Shown here one piece after another: positions 42,981 to 50,483 of a stretch of DNA of 64,000 nt. Positions within the stretch are counted from its first letter, which is position 1. Each line of letters opens with the position of its first letter. Position numbers and translations under genes: made by a program. Source of the DNA: Phycisphaerae bacterium (GTDB lineage Bacteria > Planctomycetota > Phycisphaerae > UBA1845 > JAFGLZ01); the NCBI GenBank assembly GCA_016927755.1, contig JAFGLZ010000199.1, forward strand, positions 1 through 64,000, in the 5' to 3' direction. Below the pieces are notes generated by a model. That model saw only the letters and a program-made list of their open reading frames with translations. It did no database searches and was not told where the DNA came from.

Positions 42981-44072
42981 CTAGACGGGAACGGGTCTTC
43001 GCTGGAGTCGAGGACCTCGTCCGGTGACCTCGTAGACGTAGGCGAGGATCTCTGCGACGGCCTTGTAAAACTGGGGAGGAACCTCCTGGCCGACCTCGAC
43101 GGCCTTATAGAGGGCCTGTGCGAGGGGCTTTCTTTCGACGATCGGGATTCCGTACTCGATGGCGATCTCGCGAATCCTCTGTGCCATGAAGTCCTTGCCT
43201 TTGGCGATCACCCTGGGCGCGGCCATTTCGTCGGCATCGTACTTGATGGCGATGGCCAACTCCGTGGGGTTGGTCACGACGACGTCCGCCTTGGGGACAT
43301 CCGATCGGAGGCGCTGGAGGGCGAGCTGCTGTTGGACCTGACGTTGCCGCTGCTTGACGACCGGGTCTCCCTCCATCCGTTTCATCTCCTCCTTGACCTC
43401 CTCCTTGGTCATCTTGAGGTCCTGCTCGTGCTTGTAGCGCTGCCAGACGTAGTCCAGGATCGCCAAGATCACCAAGATGATGCCCAACCGCAGGGCGAGC
43501 GAGAAGATCAGATCGGCTGCCAGCCCGAAGAGCTGCCAGTGATCCAGATTCATGGCGAAGACGATCTGGGTCAGGCGTTCGTTGATCGACAGGTACGCCA
43601 CGGTCCCGACGATGAGCATCTTGAGGATGCTCATTCCCAAGCGGACGAAGGCTCTGGCCGAGACAAGCCGCTTTGCACCGTTGATGGGATTGAGCTTGTC
43701 CAGTTTGGGCTGGAGCGGCTTGAGGGTGAAGAGCAGCCCTGTCTGTGCCAAACCGACCAGGAGTCCGAGGACGACCAGGATCGCCATGATGGGAAGGGTG
43801 ATTCCCGCCAGCATGCGGACAGCGAAGTAGGCCGATCCTTTGATCTGGTCGGGCGTCAATGAAATGGCGTCGTTCCGGCCGAAGAAGTGGCCCAGGCCGT
43901 CCATGAACTTGGAGAGGATGCCATCGCCGAGGACATAGAGGGCGATCATGCCGCCAAGCAGTGTCACGGCGGCGCCCAGGTCCTGGCTCTTGGCGATCTG
44001 GCCCTGTTCCCGCGCCTCGTCGCGGCGACGTGGGGTTGGGGCTTCGGTCTTTTCGCCAGCATCATTGGGCAT
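42981..44072 (-). CDS. flhB: Flagellar export apparatus protein FlhB
   Basis: 363 residues. N-terminal KTEAPTPRRRDEAREQGQIAKS, four membrane helices (about 30-210) and the cytoplasmic C-domain are all as in FlhB. The autocleavage site normally N-P-T-H is here N268-P269-T270-E271; Asn and Pro, which carry out the cleavage, are kept. FlhB sits in the inner membrane and switches export from hook to filament subunits. Its ATG overlaps the fliR stop by one base (TGATG). It is the last gene of the operon in this window; flhA, which often follows, is absent. Confidence 0.96.
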   Translation of the reverse strand: MPNDAGEKTEAPTPRRRDEAREQGQIAKSQDLGAAVTLLGGMIALYVLGDGILSKFMDGLGHFFGRNDAISLTPDQIKGSAYFAVRMLAGITLPIMAILVVLGLLVGLAQTGLLFTLKPLQPKLDKLNPINGAKRLVSARAFVRLGMSILKMLIVGTVAYLSINERLTQIVFAMNLDHWQLFGLAADLIFSLALRLGIILVILAILDYVWQRYKHEQDLKMTKEEVKEEMKRMEGDPVVKQRQRQVQQQLALQRLRSDVPKADVVVTNPTELAIAIKYDADEMAAPRVIAKGKDFMAQRIREIAIEYGIPIVERKPLAQALYKAVEVGQEVPPQFYKAVAEILAYVYEVTGRGPRLQRRPVPV

Positions 44073-44851
44073 CAGCCAAGTCCTCGCAGCATCGCCCGAA
44101 GCGCGTCCATGGTGTCCACGACACCGTCAACCAGCAGGTCTTGAGCCACCGAGAGCGAGACAGCCGCCATCAGTAGGGCCACGGACGACCGGATACTGAA
44201 CCCCACGGCCAGGATGTTGAGCTGTGGGACGGTCCGGCTGATGAAGCCCATCGCCAGCGTAACCAGCATCAGCGCGATGAGGGCGGGTCCAGCCAGTCTG
44301 ATCGCCAGAACGAACGCGCTGGTCAGCAAGCCGGAGAAGAGCTCCACGACCGAGGGCGTGACGTGGAACGTCAGCGGAGGCACGAATTGGAAGCTCTCGA
44401 GCAGGGCCTTGAACACCGCCACGTGCCCGTCGATGGCAAGAAAGACGCCCATAAGCCCGAGGAAGAAGACGTGGCCAAGGGGGGTGGTCTGCGTGTCCAG
44501 CTCCGGATTGTAGATTTGCCCGAGGGCCAAGCCCCCCTGCTGGGCGATCATCAAACCGGCGATCTGCGTCGAGAGGAAGACGAGGGACATGCCCAGGCCG
44601 ATGCCCAGACCGACCATGACCTCACCGACAATGCCGGTGAGCGCCTGAACCAGGGTCAGATCGGTCGGAAGCATGGGCTGAACCATGGGAAAGGCCATGA
44701 GTGACGTCACCATGGCCAAGCCTATCTTTACGCGTCTGGGGATGACGGTGGAACTGAAGAACGGCGCGGAGATGCTGATGCCGGCCACGCGGAACAGCAC
44801 GACCAGCAAGCTGGGCAGTAGGACCTGCAGATGGAGGAGGTCATAGGGCAT
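44072..44851 (-). CDS. fliR: Flagellar export apparatus protein FliR
   Basis: 259 residues with six hydrophobic segments. The start HLQVLLPSLLVVLFRVAGI, the TQIAGLMIAQQGGLALGQIYNPE region with a conserved QxG..G pattern, and the FxLAIRLAGPALIALMLVTLAMGFISRTVPQLNIL block are diagnostic of FliR. It forms the export gate with FliP and FliQ at the centre of the basal body. It lies between fliQ (58 bases upstream) and flhB (one-base overlap). Confidence 0.96.
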   Translation of the reverse strand: MPYDLLHLQVLLPSLLVVLFRVAGISISAPFFSSTVIPRRVKIGLAMVTSLMAFPMVQPMLPTDLTLVQALTGIVGEVMVGLGIGLGMSLVFLSTQIAGLMIAQQGGLALGQIYNPELDTQTTPLGHVFFLGLMGVFLAIDGHVAVFKALLESFQFVPPLTFHVTPSVVELFSGLLTSAFVLAIRLAGPALIALMLVTLAMGFISRTVPQLNILAVGFSIRSSVALLMAAVSLSVAQDLLVDGVVDTMDALRAMLRGLG

Positions 44852-44909
44852 CAGCGTCTGTCCCGCCTCGATGTCCGGTCGTTGCGGCGTCCGTGGGACT
44901 TCAGGGGCG

Positions 44910-45170
44910 TCACCAGGGGGTGGTACCGAACAGCTCGGCGGCGTATTCCAGCATTCTGGTGGCCAGCCATGGTCCGAGGAACGTGGCCGCGATGGCCATG
45001 GCGGCGATCTTTGGCACGAACGTCAGAGTCTGTTCCTGCAACTGCGTCATAGCCTGGAAGACGGCGATCAGGAGGCCGACGCAGAGCCCCATCAACAGAA
45101 TCGGACTGGCCACCACGAGGACCAGCAGCAGGGCATCTCGTCCAAGATCCAGCGCCGAGGTCAGGTCCAT
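44910..45170 (-). CDS. fliQ: Flagellar export apparatus protein FliQ
   Basis: 86 residues from ATG 45170, with GGAG eight bases upstream; GTG 45173 is possible. Two hydrophobic helices with LLLVLVVASPILLMGLCVGL and the conserved FQAMTQLQEQTLTFVPKI loop identify FliQ. It is part of the FliPQR gate. Size equals the family norm. Confidence 0.95.
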   Translation of the reverse strand: MDLTSALDLGRDALLLVLVVASPILLMGLCVGLLIAVFQAMTQLQEQTLTFVPKIAAMAIAATFLGPWLATRMLEYAAELFGTTPW

Positions 45171-45234
45171 CACGTCGTCTCCGTTTCGCTCCGTGCAAGC
45201 CGCGTTCTCGATGCATCCTCGTCCGTGTCCGTCG

Positions 45235-46107
45235 TCAACTGAAGCTCAGTAGCAGCGTCCCGATGATGAGTTGCCAGCCGTTTGCCAGTACGAACAGGGC
45301 CACCTTGAACGGCAAGGAGATCAGCACCGGCGGGAGCATGAGCATGCCCATCGAGATCAGGATCGTCGCGATGACCATGTCGATCACCAGGAACGGCAGG
45401 TAGAACTGGAAGCCCATGATGAAGGCGGACTTCAACTCACTCAGCACGAAGGCTGGGATCAAGACCGTGGTCGGCACTTCGTCCCACTGAACGGTCTGGT
45501 CCTCGGGAATCGGCGTCCCGCGACGGTACTCGAGCAACATGAAGACGGCGTCCTCGTTCTCGGTGGTCTCGATCTGGCGAATCATGAACTCGCGCATCGG
45601 ACCGACAGCGGCGTTCATCGCCTCCTTCTGGGACAGCTTCTTATCGAGATATGGCACAAGGGCGTTCTGGTGGATCCTCTGCCAGGTCGGGGCCATCACC
45701 ATGAAGGTCAGGAACAGCGACAGACCCGTGATCACCTGGCCGGGGGGCAGTTGCTGTGTACCCATCGCCTGCCGCAACATGGCCAGGACGACCATGATCC
45801 GCGTAAAGCAGGTTGTCAGGATGAGGATGGACGGCGCCAGGGAGAGCACCGTCATGATGGTCAGAATCTGAAGGGTGGAGACCACCCCTCGCCGGTCCGC
45901 AGCGGGCGGGGCAATCTTGGTCAGGTCCGGGATCTGATAGGGGTTGTCGGCCTCACGCAGCCCGGGCGAAAGCGTTTCGCCGGGAGCGTCATTCTCCGCC
46001 GTGGACGGCAACGGCTGTGCGTAAGCAGTCGTCGCGCCGAACAGCAGCGTCGTCACCGCAAGCGCGATTGCCCAAACGGGCATCGAGCGTCCATGCTCTG
46101 CAACCAC
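45235..46107 (-). CDS. fliP: Flagellar export apparatus protein FliP
   Basis: 290 residues from GTG 46107, preceded by AAGGAG at the right distance. A cleavable signal peptide is usual for FliP and present here (MPVWAIALAVTTLLFGATTAYAQP). Diagnostic stretches are SLAPSILILTTCFTRIMVVLAMLRQAMGTQQLPPGQVI, FMLLEYRRGTPIPE and FVLSELKSAFIMGFQFYLPFLVIDMVI (each part of a longer match). It builds the pentameric core of the export gate in the inner membrane. fliO lies 56 bases upstream. Confidence 0.96.
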   Translation of the reverse strand: MVAEHGRSMPVWAIALAVTTLLFGATTAYAQPLPSTAENDAPGETLSPGLREADNPYQIPDLTKIAPPAADRRGVVSTLQILTIMTVLSLAPSILILTTCFTRIMVVLAMLRQAMGTQQLPPGQVITGLSLFLTFMVMAPTWQRIHQNALVPYLDKKLSQKEAMNAAVGPMREFMIRQIETTENEDAVFMLLEYRRGTPIPEDQTVQWDEVPTTVLIPAFVLSELKSAFIMGFQFYLPFLVIDMVIATILISMGMLMLPPVLISLPFKVALFVLANGWQLIIGTLLLSFS

Positions 46108-46163
46108 TGCGCTACTCCTTAGCGCTGTACATCCCGATCGGTCCCACCGGCGACGGCGAGCGA

Positions 46164-47027
46164 TCAGGCAACGTAGTATCGATCTCGGCCGTCCTGCCGA
46201 TCGGTGCCGCCGTCCGAGGGGCTGTCCGACTGGCTTCGGGACCTCAGTCTGTCCAGGAGTCCCGAAAGCTCCTGTCGCGCCCTGCGCACGTCTCTCTTGT
46301 CGGTGGCCAACGGAATCTCCGCCGGCTCTTCCTCGTCCGACATCAGGTCGTAGTCCGACGCTTCCCGGCTGAACAGGCGGGAGAATCCGGGCCCCTGCCT
46401 CGCGGAAGCCGCCGACGCGGCGAGCAACTCGCTCACCGTGTCCGGATCATCGATGACGGTCAGGGCCTCTATCTGCTCGGGGGTCACGCCGAGCAGCACC
46501 AACTGCGGCCCAAGGCGAACCAGGCAGACGCTCTGCTTCGGGCTCAGGGCCAACCTCGAGACGATCTCCAGGTTGCGGTCTCCACCGCCGACGGCGGTTC
46601 GGAACCTTCCCCCCCACTTCTTGGCGGCGAGCGTAGCCGCGGCGATCATGGCGAGGACGACGGCCAGGGCGGCAATCCCCTGTCCGTATGACACGAGCTC
46701 TGAGCTGGCCTTGTGATTGACCCGGGAGCTTCGGGGAGAATGAGTGCCCGACCTTCGGATGGCCCGGCCGGCGGAAGGCTCGGCATTGGCCTCGGATGGG
46801 GATATGTCGGTGGACACAGCAGAGGCCGGCCGCGAAGCGTCTGGAGTTGGGTCTTCGGGAACCTGCTGTTCCTCGACGGAGGCCCTCGCATTGGGCGCGG
46901 CCCCGCCCGCCCCGGGAGACGGAGAGGACGATAGTGCGGGTCCGGCGAACGCTTGCGCAACAGCGACCGATAACCAGATCACTGGGCAACAGAGAAACCA
47001 GCAGCTACGATATCGGCGAGTTAACAT
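46164..47027 (-). CDS. fliO: Flagellar biosynthesis protein FliO (long form)
   Basis: 287 residues, longer than the usual 100-200. A signal peptide (WFLCCPVIWLSVAVAQAFAG) is followed by a Pro/Ser/Ala-rich exported region, one membrane helix near residue 118 (GIAALAVVLAMIAAATLAAKKWGG), and the cytoplasmic FliO domain (LEIVSRLALSPKQSVCLVRLGPQLVLLGVTPEQI, about 148-182). The C-terminal 80 residues are charged and low in complexity. FliO helps assemble FliP. Position between fliN and fliP supports the call. Confidence 0.88.
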   Translation of the reverse strand: MLTRRYRSCWFLCCPVIWLSVAVAQAFAGPALSSSPSPGAGGAAPNARASVEEQQVPEDPTPDASRPASAVSTDISPSEANAEPSAGRAIRRSGTHSPRSSRVNHKASSELVSYGQGIAALAVVLAMIAAATLAAKKWGGRFRTAVGGGDRNLEIVSRLALSPKQSVCLVRLGPQLVLLGVTPEQIEALTVIDDPDTVSELLAASAASARQGPGFSRLFSREASDYDLMSDEEEPAEIPLATDKRDVRRARQELSGLLDRLRSRSQSDSPSDGGTDRQDGRDRYYVA

Positions 47028-47060
47028 GGGGTCTGCCTGTCTAGAGCATCCTGTCCGGCG

Positions 47061-47756
47061 TCAGCTACGGATCGCTTCGCCGCTCTGGGAGACGATTTCG
47101 TTGATACGCACGCAGAAGTTGTCGTTAAGGACGAGGACCTCACCTCGAGCGACGAGCCGGTCATTGACGAGGACGTCCACGGGGTCGCCAGCCAACTTGT
47201 CCAACTCGACGACAGAGCCGTCTCCGAGTTTGAGCACGTCCTCGACGAGCATTCGCGTCCGCCCCAGCTCGATCTTGACGTTCAGCTCGACGTCCTCGAG
47301 TAGGTCAATCTCGCTTTCGGCGTCATCGGCGGGGGCAACGCCGAAGTCGGGCATCTCCGCCGGCTGGGTGGCATGACCAGGGGGCTTGCTCACGGGGCCC
47401 GGCTCGTCTCCGGCACCCTTCTCCGACTCGATCGCCTCAGCCATGGCCGCGGCGATCTCGTCGAACGGATTGCCCGCGGAATCCACGCGCGTGTCCACGG
47501 GTTCATCATCCAGGACACCGTTCAGGGCAGCATCGATGTCGGCCTGAGTTAGATCGTTCGGCGGACTGGGAGGCGTGACGTCGCCTGTCAAGGCGGCGTC
47601 GATGTCGGCTTGGCTTAGCAGCCCGTCGGTGGGGTCCCCACCGGCGCCCTTCTTTGGGCCTCCGGCGGGCTCAGGGGTTGCCCCCCCCGCAGCAGCCAAG
47701 GCGGCGTCAATGTCCTCCTGCGACATTCCGCCGCTGAGTCCGTCCTCATTCGGCAT
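47061..47756 (-). CDS. fliN: Flagellar switch protein FliN with three FliM/FliY-type N-terminal motifs
   Basis: 231 residues, about twice the length of a simple FliN. The SpoA/FliN domain occupies about 155-225 (VELNVKIELGRTRMLVEDVLKLGDGSVVELDKLAGDPVDVLVN region, then GEVLVLNDNFCVRINEI). The N-terminal half is unusual: MSQEDIDAAL (11-20), LSQADIDAAL (47-56) and LTQADIDAAL (69-78) each match the LSQxEIDALL motif that in FliM and FliY binds phospho-CheY. They are joined by Gly/Pro/Asp-rich linkers. No CheC-like domain as in FliY is present, and no fliM lies in the operon. It forms part of the cytoplasmic C-ring. Confidence 0.93.
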   Translation of the reverse strand: MPNEDGLSGGMSQEDIDAALAAAGGATPEPAGGPKKGAGGDPTDGLLSQADIDAALTGDVTPPSPPNDLTQADIDAALNGVLDDEPVDTRVDSAGNPFDEIAAAMAEAIESEKGAGDEPGPVSKPPGHATQPAEMPDFGVAPADDAESEIDLLEDVELNVKIELGRTRMLVEDVLKLGDGSVVELDKLAGDPVDVLVNDRLVARGEVLVLNDNFCVRINEIVSQSGEAIRS

Positions 47757-47843
47757 CGCGTCTGTCCTTCCCTGGACCCCGGGCGGTCCTCTTACTATCG
47801 TCGGTCATCCGGTGGCGGAATCATTAGCCCGGGCGAGGATACC

Positions 47844-48404
47844 TCACATATCAGCACGGAGAGGGGTCCATCGAGGCAAAAGGACCTCGTCAAATAGCTT
47901 TTCATCATTAAAAATCTTACCAAGCTCCGCTTTTATTTGGCGTCGCATGGTCACCAGCCCAGGTTCGTCGAGTTCCTGGGGGTTGGCGCTGCGGATGAGG
48001 AAACTGAGGCGGTCCTCGATAGAGTTCTCCCTGGCTTTGAGCTGCTCGGTTATCTCGGCCTTGAACTCGTCGGTTGTCTTACCCTCGGGCACAATGATCG
48101 TAGCGGCCACCTCGATGTCATAGAGATAATTCTTGCCGGTCTTTCGGTTGGGTACCTTGAGCTTGGCGATCGGCACCTCAGGCCGCTCGGAAATCTTCTT
48201 CTGCGCCTTATCCACCAACCCCTCTTCGGCAGTGGCTTGCTCGGGCCCCGCGCCGAACATCTTCATGCCGACGTAGAGCCCGACGCCCTCCAGAAGCATG
48301 ACTCCCGCCAAAATGCCGCCCAGCACCATGTTTCGTTTGCCGCCTCCGCCCTGTCCGCCATCGGCGGCTTCCTTGGACGCTGCTTGTACCGGTTCGTCAG
48401 CCAT
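47844..48404 (-). CDS. fliL: Flagellar basal-body protein FliL
   Basis: 186 residues. A soluble start is followed by one membrane helix (NMVLGGILAGVMLLEGVGLYVGM, about 25-47) and a periplasmic domain with the FliL features IEVAATIIVPEGKTTDEFKAEI and a C-terminal DEVLLPRW. FliL surrounds the stator and supports torque. It starts three bases after the motB stop and precedes fliN by 87 bases. Confidence 0.88.
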   Translation of the reverse strand: MADEPVQAASKEAADGGQGGGGKRNMVLGGILAGVMLLEGVGLYVGMKMFGAGPEQATAEEGLVDKAQKKISERPEVPIAKLKVPNRKTGKNYLYDIEVAATIIVPEGKTTDEFKAEITEQLKARENSIEDRLSFLIRSANPQELDEPGLVTMRRQIKAELGKIFNDEKLFDEVLLPRWTPLRADM

Positions 48405-48407
48405 CTC

Positions 48408-49172
48408 TTACTGCTCCCCTTGTACCGACGCATCGCCCACCAAGTCGCTGACCAGGGCCTCGGTTACGAGGACCTCGACGCGACGATTGCGGGCATGATG
48501 CTTCTCGTCATACGCCTGTGTTCGAATAGGTTCCCGACTGCCGCATGCGACCAACCGAATCCGCTCAGGTCTTACGCCGCTCTTTATCAGTAGGTCCGCG
48601 ATGGCCTTGGCCCTTGCATAGCTTAGATCCATGTGATCCTTGAAGGCCGAGGTCTTGGGTAGCGGCTCCAGCGACGTGTGCCCGCGGACCTCGATCTTGG
48701 TCGTGTGTCCCCTGATGTCGCGAGCGAGCTTGTCCATGACTTGGACCGTCTCCTTTCGCGGGGTGGCGCTGCCGCAGTCGAATTCCAGGACGCCACCCGT
48801 GATCCTCAATCCTTCCCGAACCTGCTCGACGCGATACTCTCTTCCCTCCAGCCCCTCCTCATCAGTGTCCCCGATGCTCTTGATTCGGTTGGGGATGATG
48901 ATCGACTCGAGTCGCCGCATCATGCTGTTCTGGCTCGGTTCGAGCGTGGGGATCTGGCCGTAGCTGTCCTCGAACCCCAACGCCTCCTGGATGCTCTTGA
49001 TGGCCTCGATGAACTGCTGTTTGTTGATCGTGCTCATCGAGACCAGCATGATGAAGAAGCACAGCAGCAGCCCCATCATGTCGCCATACGTGACCATCCA
49101 TTCGGGTGCGCCTCCGCCGGCCTTTTCCTTCTTCTTCACCATGCCCATGGCCTGCGATCTCCGATCAGGCAT
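48408..49172 (-). CDS. motB: Flagellar stator protein MotB
   Basis: 254 residues. The single membrane helix holds the proton-carrying aspartate in APEWMVTYGDMMGLLLCFFIM. A plug/linker region follows, then the OmpA-like peptidoglycan-binding domain (about 120-245) with KIEVRGHTSLEPLP, SYARAKAIADLLIKSGV and ARNRRVEVLV. The start overlaps the motA end by eight bases; ATG 49148 or 49142 are alternatives. With MotA it forms the ion-driven stator anchored to murein. Confidence 0.95.
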   Translation of the reverse strand: MPDRRSQAMGMVKKKEKAGGGAPEWMVTYGDMMGLLLCFFIMLVSMSTINKQQFIEAIKSIQEALGFEDSYGQIPTLEPSQNSMMRRLESIIIPNRIKSIGDTDEEGLEGREYRVEQVREGLRITGGVLEFDCGSATPRKETVQVMDKLARDIRGHTTKIEVRGHTSLEPLPKTSAFKDHMDLSYARAKAIADLLIKSGVRPERIRLVACGSREPIRTQAYDEKHHARNRRVEVLVTEALVSDLVGDASVQGEQ

Positions 49173-49935
49173 CGCCGTCGGCGCTCTTTCGGAGCGCCGG
49201 GGGCAGGAACGTCTTGAGCTTCTGCTCGACGATCCGGGGGTTGTCGCCAGACTGAATGCTCATCACGCCCCGGATGATGATGGCCTTGTTCAGCATTTCC
49301 TCCTGGCTTCGGTTGCCGAGCTTGTCGGCCAACGGCAGCGCCACCAAGTTGGCCATCAGAGCGCCGTAGAGCGTCGTCAGCAGCGCGACAGCCATGCCCG
49401 GACCGATCTTGCTGGGATCGTCCATGTTCTGCAGCATCGCGACCAATCCGATCAGCGTTCCGATCATGCCGAAGGCCGGCGCGTACTTGCCGACTCCGTC
49501 GAGCAGCGCCTTGCCGCTGGAGTGTCGCTCGGCAAGGGTCTCGACCTCGCTGGTCATAATCTGCTCGATGAGCTCGGGGTCGGTGCCGTCGACGGCCATC
49601 TGGATGCCTTGGACGACGAAGTCGTCCTCGATGTCCTTCGTTGCGTTCTCGAGGGAAAGGATCCCATCTCGTCGAGCCACCTCGGCGTAGCCGACGAGGT
49701 CCTCGATCAGCTTCTTCGGGTCCGAGGCCCTGGTGAAGAAGGCGTTCTTGACGACCTTGGCCACGCCGAAGAAGTCCTTGAGCGGATTGCTGATCAGCGA
49801 GGTCGCGACTGATCCTCCGACAACGATCGCCACCGACCCGCTATCGATGAAGTAGCTAATATCGCTGCCGCTCATGATGGCCCATAGGATCAGGCCGCTT
49901 CCCGCGAACAGTCCTATCAGTGTCGCGATGTCCAT
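49165..49935 (-). CDS. motA: Flagellar stator protein MotA
   Basis: 256 residues, four membrane helices. Start MDIATLIGLFAGSGLILWAI, the IDSGSVAIVVGGSVATSLIS region and the C-terminal pair of helices (KYAPAFGMIGTLIGLVAML ... GPGMAVALLTTLYGALMANLVALPLADKL) are those of MotA/PomA. It conducts ions with MotB and pushes on FliG. In this cluster both a FliG and a small FliG-C-like protein could face it. Confidence 0.96.
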   Translation of the reverse strand: MDIATLIGLFAGSGLILWAIMSGSDISYFIDSGSVAIVVGGSVATSLISNPLKDFFGVAKVVKNAFFTRASDPKKLIEDLVGYAEVARRDGILSLENATKDIEDDFVVQGIQMAVDGTDPELIEQIMTSEVETLAERHSSGKALLDGVGKYAPAFGMIGTLIGLVAMLQNMDDPSKIGPGMAVALLTTLYGALMANLVALPLADKLGNRSQEEMLNKAIIIRGVMSIQSGDNPRIVEQKLKTFLPPALRKSADGDA

Positions 49936-50081
49936 CGCTGGATCCTATCCTTTCACGTCACGCCGGGATGCGCGCTATCCGGCTTAATGCTTTCATCGGT
50001 CGGGACCGGCCAGGAGTTCAGCTTCCGCCCGTGCCGGGGGGGGCCTCCGCCCCGCGATTCGCCTGCCGCCATCCCGGACGG

Positions 50082-50276
50082 TCAGACGTGCGCGAACGCC
50101 CGAAGCCGACGTCCATACTCGATCGCCTTGTCCACCACGTCCTCCACGCTCTCCTTGACCACGAGATGATCCCCGTTGATCAGGGTCAACATCGTGTCCG
50201 GGGTCCGTTCCACGGTCTTGATCAGCTCGGCGTTGACGACCACCTTATGGTCGTTCAGTCGAGTCAACGTAATCAT
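50082..50276 (-). CDS. flbD: FlbD/SwrD-family flagellar protein
   Basis: 64 residues: MITLTRLNDHKVVVNAELI, IKTVERTPDTMLTLINGDHLVV, then a helix. This is the small FlbD/SwrD family found between flgE and motA in many bacteria, as here. In Bacillus SwrD raises motor torque. Not the Caulobacter transcription factor that shares the name FlbD. Confidence 0.93.
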   Translation of the reverse strand: MITLTRLNDHKVVVNAELIKTVERTPDTMLTLINGDHLVVKESVEDVVDKAIEYGRRLRAFAHV

Positions 50277-50483
50277 GATCCGGCTCCCCGGGCTATTGGC
50301 CGTTTCGCGTCGACGGCACGATCAGCCGACGGCCGCAGGCGAACGCCCCATAACGCCGCATTGACGCGACATCCGGTGCCGTTCGCCTGTCAGCCATCGG
50401 ATCGTCTCACGCCTGCCCGCCAAGCCTTCATCCGCCCGGTACGGCGGGACCAAACCAACTTCAACCGATTAACCCCACGGCGC

